NCBI GenBank assembly: GCA_030830865.1
Contig: JAURME010000136.1
Location: forward strand, 1-43,225
Length of the DNA stretch: 43,225 nucleotides
Source: Candidatus Nanopelagicales bacterium
GTDB lineage: Bacteria > Actinomycetota > Actinomycetes > S36-B12
Direction of reading: 5' to 3'
Position numbers and translations under genes: made by a program. This document shows, piece after piece, positions 22,591 through 30,200 of the stretch (the stretch's first letter is position 1; every line of letters starts with the position of its first letter). The notes under the pieces were generated by a model. It saw only the letters and a program-made list of their open reading frames with translations. It did not search any database and was not told the DNA's origin.

Positions 22591-22806
22591 CTAGTCGAGG
22601 ACCGCGAGGACGTCACCCTCGCTCACGGTGTCACCGGCCTGGACGCTGATCTCGCGCACGGTCCCGGCTACCTCGACGACCACCGGGATCTCCATCTTCA
22701 TGGACTCCAGGATGAGCAGGGTCGCACCGACGTCGACAGAATCACCGACCTCGGCGACGATCGAGTGCACAGAGGCCACCATCTCGGCCCTGACTGTCTG
22801 CTCCAC
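22591..22806 (-). CDS. Biotinyl/lipoyl attachment protein
   Basis: 71 residues, a stand-alone biotinyl-lipoyl domain. ILESMKMEIPV holds the biotinylated lysine (ESMKM), flanked by the two half-barrels with VGDSVDVGATL and AGDTVSEGDVLAVLD. It corresponds in position and size to Rv3221c (TB7.3) next to the anti-sigma gene in M. tuberculosis. The partner carboxylase is unknown, as no carboxylase gene is near. The GTG start has GGGAG 6 nt upstream. It lies 34 bp after the rsrA stop, in the same direction as sigR-rsrA. Confidence 0.92.
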   Translation of the reverse strand: MEQTVRAEMVASVHSIVAEVGDSVDVGATLLILESMKMEIPVVVEVAGTVREISVQAGDTVSEGDVLAVLD

Positions 22807-22840
22807 GCTGGTCTCCCGTCGAGTGATCCTGCTGCGCAGG

Positions 22841-23122
22841 CTACTCGCCGGAGCCCTCGGCCCGGTAGGTGATCGACACCTGACGGATGCGTGTCACGAT
22901 CTCCAGGCGCAGGCGATCGGGCGCCGGCGTCGTGCCGCACGACCGGTTGACGAGCGTCTTGACGGTCCGGACGACCTGGAACTGGTGAACGCAGGGGGCG
23001 CACTCGTCCAGATGCTGCACGATCACGACCCGGTGCTCCTCGGTGATCTCGCCGTCAAGGTACTCGTGGACATGCTCGAGGACCTCGGTGCACGGGGTCA
23101 CGTGGGGGTTGCCGCAGCTCAT
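22841..23122 (-). CDS. rsrA: Zinc-binding redox anti-sigma factor, RsrA/RshA type
   Basis: 93 residues. ZAS motif H37-x3-C41-x2-C44 (QHLDECAPC) with additional C3 and C11, at the same positions as in Streptomyces RsrA; C62 is kept but C61 is Ser. In the known family, thiol oxidation forms a disulfide, releases zinc and frees the sigma factor. Cytosolic. ATG at 23122 overlaps the sigR stop by 4 nt (ATGA), so the two are translated in a coupled way. Confidence 0.95.
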   Translation of the reverse strand: MSCGNPHVTPCTEVLEHVHEYLDGEITEEHRVVIVQHLDECAPCVHQFQVVRTVKTLVNRSCGTTPAPDRLRLEIVTRIRQVSITYRAEGSGE

Positions 23123-23805
23123 GACGCACCTCCCCCAGCCGTCGCGTCGGCATCGTCGTCACCTGCGCGTGCGGACAAGAAGCCGCGCTCGATCGCGTAG
23201 TCCTCGAGCTGCTCGCGAAGGAGCTTGCGCCCGCGATGCAGGCGCGACATCACCGTGCCGATCGGGGTGTCCATGATCTCCGCGATCTCCTTGTACGGGA
23301 ACCCCTCGACATCGGCGAGGTAGACCGCCATCCGGAAGTCCTCCGGAAGCGTGCTCAGCGCCTCCACGATGTCGGCGTCGGCAAGGCGGTCGAGGGCCTC
23401 GACCTCGGCTGACCGGAGCCCGCTCGACGTGTGACTCTCGGCCTCGTGGAGCTGGCCGTCCGTGACGTCGTCCATGCCCGACTGGAACGGTTGACGCTGC
23501 CTCTTGCGGTAGATGTTGATGTACGTGTTCGTGAGGATGCGGAACAACCACGCCTTGAGGTTCGTGCCCTCGCGGAAGGAGTCGAAGGCCGCGAACGCCT
23601 TCAGATAGGTCTCCTGGACAAGGTCCTCGGCGTCGGCTGGATTGCGGGTCATCCGCATCGCGGCGCCGTAGAGCTGGTCGAGGTATTGCAACGCGTCGCG
23701 CTCGAAGCGAGCCGCGCGCTCCTCCGGAGTCTCAGCGGAGTCAGCCTCTGTCTGCTCGACGAGGACGGTGTCGTCCGCGTCAATTGCCACCGGATCGCTG
23801 CTCAT
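23119..23805 (-). CDS. sigR: ECF sigma factor for thiol-oxidative stress (SigR/SigH)
   Basis: 228 residues from ATG 23805. Region 2: [40 protein letters not shown] and [19 protein letters not shown]. Region 4: [20 protein letters not shown], then [20 protein letters not shown]. It controls thioredoxin and other disulfide-stress genes in relatives. The frame continues in phase to a GTG at 23886, giving a 27-residue N-terminal extension. A perfect SigR-type promoter (23896-23922) would start transcription right at this GTG, so an extended isoform as described for Streptomyces SigR' is likely. RsrA follows immediately. Confidence 0.95.
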   Translation of the reverse strand: MSSDPVAIDADDTVLVEQTEADSAETPEERAARFERDALQYLDQLYGAAMRMTRNPADAEDLVQETYLKAFAAFDSFREGTNLKAWLFRILTNTYINIYRKRQRQPFQSGMDDVTDGQLHEAESHTSSGLRSAEVEALDRLADADIVEALSTLPEDFRMAVYLADVEGFPYKEIAEIMDTPIGTVMSRLHRGRKLLREQLEDYAIERGFLSARAGDDDADATAGGGAS

Positions 23806-23895
23806 CGCCCGCGAGCCTATTGCGCTGGCGGGCGCGAGCACGTCACGGGGCGCGCCGGATTCGTCCGGCGGGGTACGCACGAGCACACGGGCACG

Positions 23896-23922
23896 AACAC
23901 CTGCGATCGGCGGATCATTCCC
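23896..23922 (-). promoter_or_regulatory. SigR-dependent promoter of sigR (autoregulation)
   Basis: GGGAAT (23922 to 23917), exactly 18 nt, then GTT (23898 to 23896), matching the GGGAAT-N18-GTT consensus of SigR/SigH promoters. The expected transcription start is about 6-8 nt downstream, at or next to the in-frame GTG at 23886. The -35 element overlaps the last codons of the upstream hydrolase gene. Confidence 0.85.
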
Positions 23923-24532
23923 CGGCGATTCCGCTCATCCATGCGATGACCTCCCCGACGGCCGGGCCGAGATCCTCGGGAAGCGAGTGGGCCGCGCCGT
24001 GAACCTCGACCACTCGTGCCTCCGGGACTGCCTGCTGCACCTCGCCCGTGCGACCGAACGGGTCGTGACTGCCCTGCAGGACCAGCGCCCCCCGCGGTGC
24101 GATCGTGGCAGAGGCGAGTTCGGCAGCCCGCGAGCGCTCGGGTCTTCCCGGCGGGTGGAGGGGGAAAGCCAGGCATAGGACCCCCGCGGCGCCGAGGGGT
24201 TCTGCCGTTCGGCAGGCCACCCTGGCCCCTGCCGACCGGCCGCCGACGACGAGGTGTCCGGCCACGTCGAGGTCGCCCAGGGCCGCGAGCCAGCACTCGT
24301 CGAGAATCGTCGGCTGGGGCGCGACCTTGCGGCCGGCGACGCGCCACGGCTGCTCGACGAGGACGACCCTGTGTCCCTGGTCGGGAAGGACGGTCGCCAG
24401 CGCCTGCAGGTCCGGGGCCTCCACTCCACCGCCCGCCCCGTGACCCAGCACCACGCTCACCGCCGCATCGCGCGGACCCGTGATGTGCAGGCGAGCCGGG
24501 CCTCGCGGGGTGTCGATCTCGCGGACCGTCAC
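23915..24532 (-). CDS. Alpha/beta hydrolase, KANL3/Tex30-like
   Basis: 205 residues with an alpha/beta-hydrolase core: oxyanion region [10 protein letters not shown], nucleophile elbow GGRSAGAR (Ser of GxSxG), acid in [11 protein letters not shown] and His in HGAAHSL. The short form with these motifs fits the KANL3/Tex30 (dienelactone-hydrolase-like) group. The substrate is unknown. GTG at 24532 overlaps the SRAP gene stop by 4 nt, indicating translation coupling. The 3' end contains the -35 of the sigR promoter. Confidence 0.85.
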   Translation of the reverse strand: MTVREIDTPRGPARLHITGPRDAAVSVVLGHGAGGGVEAPDLQALATVLPDQGHRVVLVEQPWRVAGRKVAPQPTILDECWLAALGDLDVAGHLVVGGRSAGARVACRTAEPLGAAGVLCLAFPLHPPGRPERSRAAELASATIAPRGALVLQGSHDPFGRTGEVQQAVPEARVVEVHGAAHSLPEDLGPAVGEVIAWMSGIAGE

Positions 24533-25269
24533 GCGTCGGGCTCCAGCGGTGCGAGGAGCTCGGGACCGTTGTTGCGCACGCTGTTGACCAGAGTCGAGAC
24601 CGGGTATGCCTCCAGCGAGAGCGAGGCTGCCGGGGCGAACAGGCCCTGTGCCTCATCGGCGCCCACGGCGGGATCCAGCCACGCCGACCAGTGGTCACGG
24701 GCCACCGTCATGGGCATGCGGTCATGGATGCGGCCGAGCTCGTCCGTGGCATCGGTCGTGATGACCGTGCAGGTCAGTCGCCACGCCTCGGGGTCACCGT
24801 CATCGCGGGTGCGGTCCCGCCACCACTCGTAGAGCCCTGCCATCGGCAGCGAAGATCCGTCGGCCGGGTGGATGTAGAAGGGTTGCTTCAGCGGCTTGCC
24901 GCCTTTGCCGCGGGGGGCATCCGGCTCGGTCGGCAGGTACCACTCGTAGTAGCCGTCGGCAGGGACCAGACATCTGCGCTTGGCGAAGGCGCTGCGGAAG
25001 GCGGGCTTCTCAGCGACCGTCTCCGCACGGGCGTTGATCATGCGGCTGCCGATCGACGGGTCCTTGGCCCACGAGGGGATGAGACCCCATCGCCCGACCT
25101 CGACAGTCCGTGCGGGTGCACCCTCCATCTCCCGATCGACGACGATGCGCACCTTCTTCGTGGGTGCCACGTTGTAGTCCGGCGGCAGAATCGCCTCATC
25201 AGAGGGAACAGCCTCGAACTCCTCGACCAAGGCCGCGGTGTCCTTCGCGGCGGCGTAGCGCCCGCACAT
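24529..25269 (-). CDS. SRAP domain protein (YedK/HMCES), abasic-site DNA-protein crosslinker
   Basis: 246 residues. MCGRYA places the catalytic Cys2 at the mature N-terminus after Met removal, which forms a thiazolidine crosslink with abasic sites in single-stranded DNA. Other family motifs are PPDYNVAPT, RWGLIPSWAKDP, NARAETVAEKPAF, CLVPADGYYEW (catalytic Glu) and HDRMPM (His). The start at 25269 is dictated by MCGRY, so the frame upstream is rejected. It is syntenic with Rv3226c near aroA in mycobacteria. The operon continues with the alpha/beta hydrolase. Confidence 0.94.
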   Translation of the reverse strand: MCGRYAAAKDTAALVEEFEAVPSDEAILPPDYNVAPTKKVRIVVDREMEGAPARTVEVGRWGLIPSWAKDPSIGSRMINARAETVAEKPAFRSAFAKRRCLVPADGYYEWYLPTEPDAPRGKGGKPLKQPFYIHPADGSSLPMAGLYEWWRDRTRDDGDPEAWRLTCTVITTDATDELGRIHDRMPMTVARDHWSAWLDPAVGADEAQGLFAPAASLSLEAYPVSTLVNSVRNNGPELLAPLEPDA

Positions 25270-25349
25270 GGGACCAGAGTGCCATGCGCGGGGTCCACAC
25301 CAAGGACCCGCGCGCATCGTTCACTCGCAGGCAGGAGAGGGTGGCCTCC

Positions 25350-25454
25350 ATGGATGTGTTCAACGAGCGGATCCCGACGGCCCGATCGTCGGTGTCCTTC
25401 ACCGCCCACGCCTTCCGTGAGGCGCTAATCCTCACGGAGGGACCGGTGACATGA
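25350..25454 (+). CDS. Possible small protein coupled to copC
   Basis: 34 residues (MDVFNERIPTARSSVS... to LTEGPVT). Codon third positions are mostly G/C, as in neighbouring genes, and the stop overlaps the copC ATG (ATGA). GAGAGGGT lies 7 nt before the ATG, and an alternative GTG is at 25341. No recognised family, no membrane segment. It could be a leader ORF for copC translation or a small protein; weak evidence. Confidence 0.4.
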   Translation: MDVFNERIPTARSSVSFTAHAFREALILTEGPVT

Positions 25455-26056
25455 GGACGCCACGTGCACGTTCCCTGACCCAGATGGCCGCCGTCCTGAC
25501 CCTCGCGGTCCCGGCCCTGCTGTGGGCCCCCGCAGCCGCGTTCGGGCATGCGTCCGAGGTGGAGTCGTCGCCGGGCGCCGGGGCGGTCCTCGACACGGCG
25601 CCCAGCGAGGTGCGCATCACGTACGACTCCTCACTGCTCGAGGCTGGCGCCGCGCTCGTCGTTCGGTCCGCCGACGGGGAGTCGATCACGACGGGACCCG
25701 CGGTCATCGGGGACCGAGAGTTCAGCGTGCCGGTCGACCCCTCGGTCGGGCCGGGTGAGTACTCCGTGGCCTACCGCGTGGTGTCCCAGGACGGTCACAC
25801 CATCGAGAACTCGTTCACCTACGTGGTGACCGGCGAGGCACCCGCGGCTGCCGACGCATCCGCGTCGCCGGAGCCGACCAACGCAGCGACTCCCGAGACG
25901 ATCGCGGAGGAGCCGGTCGCCGACGATGTCCCCTCCCCCACTCCTGACCTCGTGGGGGCGCCCGCCGACGATTCCGTGATGCCGTTCCTGCTCTTCGGTG
26001 GCGTCGGATTGGTCATCGTGATCGGCATCGTCGGCGCAGTAGTGTTGCGAAAGTGA
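25451..26056 (+). CDS. CopC-domain copper-binding secreted, membrane-anchored protein
   Basis: 201 residues. A signal peptide (MAAVLTLAVPALLWAPAAAF) ends before GHA, so the CopC N-terminal His (HASEVESSPG) is near the mature N-terminus. The CopC beta-barrel continues to VSQDGHTIENSFTYVV, which contains the second metal His. A Pro/Glu/Ala-rich linker (about 130-175) and a single C-terminal membrane helix (MPFLLFGGVGLVIVIGIVGA) follow, with a short basic tail. Probably captures copper on the outer face of the membrane. No CopD partner is fused or adjacent. The stop overlaps the aroA start by 4 nt. Confidence 0.9.
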   Translation: MRTPRARSLTQMAAVLTLAVPALLWAPAAAFGHASEVESSPGAGAVLDTAPSEVRITYDSSLLEAGAALVVRSADGESITTGPAVIGDREFSVPVDPSVGPGEYSVAYRVVSQDGHTIENSFTYVVTGEAPAAADASASPEPTNAATPETIAEEPVADDVPSPTPDLVGAPADDSVMPFLLFGGVGLVIVIGIVGAVVLRK

Positions 26057-27372
26057 CGACCGAGACCGAACTGTGGTCCGCCCTTCTCGCAGCGGGGCCG
26101 GTCCGTGGAACCGTCAGCGTGCCCGGCTCGAAATCAGCGAGCAACCGCGCCCTGATCCTCGCCGCCATCGCCGACGGACCCAGTCGCATCACCGGCCTGC
26201 TCGATGCCCGAGACACCCAGCTCATGGCCGACGGGCTTCGGCTGCTCGGCGCCGAGGTGCACGTCGTTGACCACGACGACACTGGCAACCTCACCGTCGA
26301 GGTCACCCCGCACTTCATGCGTGGACCGGCCAGCATCGATGTGGGGCTCGCGGGCACCGTCATGCGGTTCCTGCCCCCCGTGGCTGCTCTGGCCCACGGC
26401 GAGATCATGTTCGATGGCGACGCGCACGCCCGCAGGCGTCCGATGGCGACGGTCATCGAGTCCCTCAAGGACCTCGGCGTGACCGTCCGTGACCGTGGCA
26501 ACGGACGCCTGCCCTTCATGGTCGAGGGCACCGGTGAGGTCACCGGTGGTGAGGTGTTCGTCGACGCCTCGAAGTCCAGTCAGTTCATCTCCGGCCTGCT
26601 GCTCAGCGCCGCCCGCTTCAACGCCGGCGTGACCATCCACCATGTCGGGCCGCCCGTGCCGAGCATGCCGCACATCGAGATGACCATCGCGATGCTCGGT
26701 GAGCACGGTGTGCACGTACGTCGCAGTGGAGACAACATCTGGCATGTCGATCCCCAGGAGATCGTCGCCCTCGACCGCACGATCGAGCCTGACCTGTCCA
26801 ACGCCGCACCCTTCCAGGCCGCGGCCCTCGTCACCGACGGCTCGGTGACCGTTCGTGACTGGCCCACCAGCACGACCCAGCCCGGTGATCTCATCCGGGG
26901 CGTGTGGGAGGCGATGGGAGCGACGGTCTCGCGGACTGCGGACGGACTCACCGTCACTTCGGGCGAGACCCTGCTCGGTGTCGATCTCGACCTCTCCGAC
27001 GTCGGTGAGGTGGCACCCACCGTCGCCGCGGTCGCCGCCCTCGCCTCCTCCCCGAGTCGACTTCGCGGCATCGCCCACCTGCGCGGCCACGAGACCGATC
27101 GCCTCGCGGCCCTCACCGCGGAGATCAACGGACTCGGCGGCGACGTCGAGGAGACCGATGACGGTCTCGTCATCCGCCCGCGCCCGCTCCACGGCGGCGT
27201 GTTCCACACGTACGACGATCACCGCATGGCCACGGCCGGCGCGGTGCTGGGCCTCGTCATTCCCGGTGTGGAGGTCGAGGACATCGCCACTACCGGCAAG
27301 ACCATTCCCGACTTCGTCGACCGATGGTCGCGATTCGTCGTCCACGAGGCCACCGGAGAGCCCTCCGCGTGA
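26053..27372 (+). CDS. aroA: 3-phosphoshikimate 1-carboxyvinyltransferase (EPSP synthase)
   Basis: 439 residues, shikimate pathway: shikimate-3-phosphate plus PEP gives EPSP. Motifs: PGSKSASNRALILAA (N-terminal substrate loop), GLAGTVMRFLPPVAAL, HARRRPMATVIESL and SKSSQFISGLLLSA. Further on are LRGHETDRLAAL and the C-terminal YDDHRMATAGAVLGL. No insertions or missing motifs. GTG start overlaps copC and the stop overlaps rsgA, each by 4 nt, so copC-aroA-rsgA form a tight operon, as aroA-rsgA do in mycobacteria. Confidence 0.97.
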   Translation: MTTETELWSALLAAGPVRGTVSVPGSKSASNRALILAAIADGPSRITGLLDARDTQLMADGLRLLGAEVHVVDHDDTGNLTVEVTPHFMRGPASIDVGLAGTVMRFLPPVAALAHGEIMFDGDAHARRRPMATVIESLKDLGVTVRDRGNGRLPFMVEGTGEVTGGEVFVDASKSSQFISGLLLSAARFNAGVTIHHVGPPVPSMPHIEMTIAMLGEHGVHVRRSGDNIWHVDPQEIVALDRTIEPDLSNAAPFQAAALVTDGSVTVRDWPTSTTQPGDLIRGVWEAMGATVSRTADGLTVTSGETLLGVDLDLSDVGEVAPTVAAVAALASSPSRLRGIAHLRGHETDRLAALTAEINGLGGDVEETDDGLVIRPRPLHGGVFHTYDDHRMATAGAVLGLVIPGVEVEDIATTGKTIPDFVDRWSRFVVHEATGEPSA

Positions 27373-28379
27373 CGCGGCAGCATCGACATCTCGACGAGGA
27401 CGACGTCCGGGTCCGCCCCGGGCGCCGCAAGGCGCGGCCCCGCTCGAAGGAGCGACCCGAACACGCCGAGGCAGAGCCAGCGGTGGTGATGACCGTCGAT
27501 CGCGGCCGCTTCACGCTCGAGAAGGACGACGGCACCGAGCTGTACGCCGTCAAGGCTCGCGAACTCGGCCGCAAGGGCATCGTCGTGGGCGATCTCGTCG
27601 ACGTCGTGGGCGACGTCTCCGGTGACGTGGACACACAGGCTCGCATCGTGCGGCGGCAGGAGCGCCGATCCACGTTGCGACGCACCGCCGATGACACGGA
27701 TCCGGTGGAGCGCGTCATCGTTGCGAACGCGACGCAGCTCGCCGTCGTCACCGCGACGACGGACCCCGAGCCCCGTACCGGTCTGATCGACAGGGCGGTG
27801 GTCGCGGCTCTTGATGCGAACATTGAACCGATGCTCGTGCTCACCAAGACCGACCTCAAGCCCGCAGATGAACTGCTCGCCCTATACGGCCCGCTCGACA
27901 TCCCGGTATTCACGATCGACGACCGCCGTGTGCCGGATGCCCTGCGCGCGACCCTGGCTGACGAGTCCACGGTGCTCGTCGGTCACTCCGGGGTCGGGAA
28001 GTCGACACTCGTGAATGCCCTGGTGCCGGCAGCAGATCGGCTTACCGGCCATGTGAACGCCGTGACCGGTCGCGGTCGTCACACCTCCACCAGCGTCGTG
28101 GCTCTTCACCTCCCCGGGGGCGGCATGATCATCGACACCCCGGGTATCCGATCCTTCGGCCTCGCCCACGTCGACGTGGGCCGCGTCATCCACGCCTTCG
28201 GCGACCTCGAGGCCATGACCGCGGACTGCCCCCGCGCCTGTTCGCACGACGAGGAGGAGTGCGCTCTCACGTCGGCTCTGGCCGACGACCCCAGTGACGA
28301 GCTGGTGGAGCGGATCGCGTCGCTGCGGCGACTCATCCGCAGCCGGACCGACGCTCCGGACCAGGCGGAGGCCGACTAG
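27369..28379 (+). CDS. rsgA: Small ribosomal subunit biogenesis GTPase
   Basis: 336 residues, a circularly permuted GTPase that checks 30S assembly. A basic N-terminal tail is followed by an OB-fold (about 40-100). In the G domain, G4 (LVLTKTDL) comes before G1 (GHSGVGKSTLVNAL), then the switch region and G3 (IDTPGI). The C-terminal zinc domain carries DCPRACSHDEEEC. GTG at 27369 overlaps the aroA stop by 4 nt. The stop TAG lies in a CTAG shared with the convergent DUF2231 gene stop. Confidence 0.96.
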   Translation: MTRQHRHLDEDDVRVRPGRRKARPRSKERPEHAEAEPAVVMTVDRGRFTLEKDDGTELYAVKARELGRKGIVVGDLVDVVGDVSGDVDTQARIVRRQERRSTLRRTADDTDPVERVIVANATQLAVVTATTDPEPRTGLIDRAVVAALDANIEPMLVLTKTDLKPADELLALYGPLDIPVFTIDDRRVPDALRATLADESTVLVGHSGVGKSTLVNALVPAADRLTGHVNAVTGRGRHTSTSVVALHLPGGGMIIDTPGIRSFGLAHVDVGRVIHAFGDLEAMTADCPRACSHDEEECALTSALADDPSDELVERIASLRRLIRSRTDAPDQAEAD

Positions 28380-28831
28380 CCCCGTAGGCGTCCGACCCAG
28401 ACCGCCTCGGCGCCGGAGTGGCCCGTCAGGATGGTCAGGTAGATGGCGCCCAGCGCCACGACCACGAGGATCACCGCCAGTACGACAAGCCACCAGGGCC
28501 GGCGTCGGTTGCCGGGAATGCCTCGGTCGAACAGCCAGAACACCACGGTCAGGACGGCCAGGGCGGCCGCCACGAGCGGCATTCGCCCGCCCAACTCCAT
28601 GTGCTGCTCAGTGACCCCCACCTGTCGAGCGAGGGCCTCCCCGCTCTGCTTCGCGACGACCGTGGACACCAGCGCCGCACCTGCGACGATGACGACCAGC
28701 ACCCCGAAACGGCGCGAGAAGCGGGGCCACAGCGCCATGAGCACCGCGCCGATGGACGTCAGGGGAACGAGGACGACCGCGGCGTGGACGACGAGGGGAT
28801 GCAGCGGAAGACCGGCGATGGTGTCGGGCAC
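28376..28831 (-). CDS. DUF2231 membrane protein
   Basis: 151 residues with four hydrophobic helices. The family signature GLPLHPLVVHAAVVLVPL is at the N-terminus, with the HP..VH histidines in helix 1, and a QSGEALAR motif follows helix 2. DUF2231 proteins are predicted membrane proteins of unknown role; the conserved histidines have led to suggestions of haem or metal binding. GTG at 28831 is 6 nt after TACAGT, so it is probably leaderless. Its stop codon overlaps that of rsgA on the other strand. Confidence 0.86.
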   Translation of the reverse strand: MPDTIAGLPLHPLVVHAAVVLVPLTSIGAVLMALWPRFSRRFGVLVVIVAGAALVSTVVAKQSGEALARQVGVTEQHMELGGRMPLVAAALAVLTVVFWLFDRGIPGNRRRPWWLVVLAVILVVVALGAIYLTILTGHSGAEAVWVGRLRG

Positions 28832-28837
28832 ATCGCC

Positions 28838-28843
28838 ACTGTA
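28838..28843 (-). promoter_or_regulatory. -10 element (leaderless) for DUF2231 gene
   Basis: TACAGT on the minus strand, 6 nt before the GTG at 28831. Confidence 0.5.
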
Positions 28844-28893
28844 GGCGACGTCTAACCATCTCCCGCGTATCGCTGACCGACGTCGTCGGACGA

Positions 28894-28899
28894 TAGGTT
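28894..28899 (+). promoter_or_regulatory. -10 element (leaderless) for hisN
   Basis: TAGGTT, 7 nt, then GTG at 28907; no ribosome binding site in between. Confidence 0.55.
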
Positions 28900-28906
28900 C
28901 GCCCCT

Positions 28907-29701
28907 GTGAACGACGATCTGGCCCTCGCGCTCGCCCTGGCGGACATAGCGGACGACCTCAGCCTGTCGCGGTTCCGCGCCACCGACCTCATCGTCGACA
29001 CCAAGCCCGATCTCACGCCGGTGAGCGAGGCCGATCGCGCGGTGGAACAGGCCATAAGGTCCGTCCTTGCCGAGCGGCGACCTGACGACGCGGTCCTCGG
29101 GGAGGAGTACGGCACGCAGGGTGCGGGCCCCCGGCGCTGGGTGATCGACCCCATCGACGGCACGAAGAACTACGTCCGCGGGGTGCCCGTGTGGTCGACT
29201 CTCATCGGCCTGATGGATGGTGATGACGTCATCGTCGGAGTGGTGTCCGCCCCCGCTCTGGGTCGGCGATGGTGGGCCGCTCGCGGCGAGGGCGCCTGGG
29301 CCAGCGAGCCGCACTCGACTGAGCCCCGTCGACTCGGCGTGAGCAGGGTCGCGGCACTCGCGGACGCGTCGTTCTCCTTCTCCGACCCGGTCGGATGGGC
29401 GGAGCGGGGCGCGGCCGACGGCCTGCAGACCCTTCTTGCCAGCACGTGGCGACAGCGCGCCTACGGAGACTTCTGGTCGCACATGATGGTTGCGGAGGGG
29501 GTCGTCGACATCGCGGCCGAGCCGCAGCTGGAGACCTACGACATGGCCGCCCTCATCCCGATCATCGAGGAGGCGGGCGGGCGCATCACGGCGTACGACG
29601 GCTCCTCGGCCCTCGGTGGTGGCTCGGCGGTCACGACGAACGGCTTCCTTCACCATGGCGTCCTCGAGCTCTTGTCCGGTCAGGGTCCGGCGAGACACTG
29701 A
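28907..29701 (+). CDS. hisN: Histidinol-phosphatase, inositol-monophosphatase family
   Basis: 264 residues. Metal-binding motifs of the IMPase fold: GEEYGT (Glu), WVIDPIDGTKNYVRGVP (Asp-x-x-Asp-Gly-Thr) and YDMAALIPIIEEAGG (C-terminal Asp). The segment QRAYGDFWSHMMVAEGVVDI is characteristic of the actinomycete HisN branch and distinguishes it from true inositol phosphatases. It catalyses L-histidinol phosphate to histidinol, the penultimate step group of histidine biosynthesis; the remaining his genes are not in the window. Gene order rsgA-(DUF2231)-hisN is common in this class. Confidence 0.92.
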   Translation: MNDDLALALALADIADDLSLSRFRATDLIVDTKPDLTPVSEADRAVEQAIRSVLAERRPDDAVLGEEYGTQGAGPRRWVIDPIDGTKNYVRGVPVWSTLIGLMDGDDVIVGVVSAPALGRRWWAARGEGAWASEPHSTEPRRLGVSRVAALADASFSFSDPVGWAERGAADGLQTLLASTWRQRAYGDFWSHMMVAEGVVDIAAEPQLETYDMAALIPIIEEAGGRITAYDGSSALGGGSAVTTNGFLHHGVLELLSGQGPARH

Positions 29702-29709
29702 CCGAACGG

Positions 29710-29738
29710 CTGACAAATCCGCGCCCCGGTGTGACCAT
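29710..29738 (+). promoter_or_regulatory. Promoter of CBS-domain gene
   Basis: CTGACA at 29710-29715, 17-nt spacer, GACCAT at 29733-29738. The -10 lies inside the CRP-type palindrome at 29730-29745, so binding there would be expected to repress. Confidence 0.4.
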
Positions 29739-29745
29739 GGTCACA
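29730..29745. promoter_or_regulatory. CRP/FNR-type operator, perfect palindrome
   Basis: TGTGACCATGGTCACA equals the CRP/GlxR consensus TGTGA-N6-TCACA and is palindromic over all 16 positions. It sits 22 nt before the ATG of the CBS-domain gene. Confidence 0.7.
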
Positions 29746-29767
29746 ACGTCGACCGTGGAGGTGCCCC

Positions 29768-30196
29768 ATGCTGCTGTCCTCGATCCTGTCCGCCAAGGGT
29801 GACTTCGTCGCCACGATCACCCCCGAGACCAGTGTGGCCGACCTGACGGCCGCCCTGACCGAGCACAAGGTGGGAGCGCTGGTCGTCTCCACCGACGGAC
29901 GCACCATCACGGGCATCGTCTCCGAGCGAGATGTCGTGAAGGCCCTGGCCCGCGGCTCGGCCGCGCTCGACAGCCCGGTCTCGGCGATCATGACCACACA
30001 GGTCTTCACCGCACCGCCGGACACCCACGTCGACGAACTGATGGCGGTCATGACCGAACGCCGCTTCCGTCACATCCCGGTCACCGGCGAGGACGGTCTG
30101 CTCATCGGCATCGTCAGCATCGGCGACGTCGTCAAGACACGTCTCGGCGAACTGGAGGCCGAGAAGGCGGCGCTGCTGGAGTACATCTCCCAGTAG
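29768..30196 (+). CDS. CBS-domain pair protein
   Basis: 142 residues: two CBS repeats (about 8-60 and 75-130) with the motifs GIVSERDVVKAL and GIVSIGDVVKTRL, forming a Bateman module that binds adenosyl ligands such as AMP, ATP or NAD. A Glu/Lys-rich helix ends the protein. Stand-alone members include hypoxic response proteins; no catalytic domain is attached. ATG has GGAGGTG 5 nt upstream. A perfect CRP-type site overlaps its promoter, suggesting cAMP/CRP control. Confidence 0.92.
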   Translation: MLLSSILSAKGDFVATITPETSVADLTAALTEHKVGALVVSTDGRTITGIVSERDVVKALARGSAALDSPVSAIMTTQVFTAPPDTHVDELMAVMTERRFRHIPVTGEDGLLIGIVSIGDVVKTRLGELEAEKAALLEYISQ

Positions 30197-30200
30197 GCGC

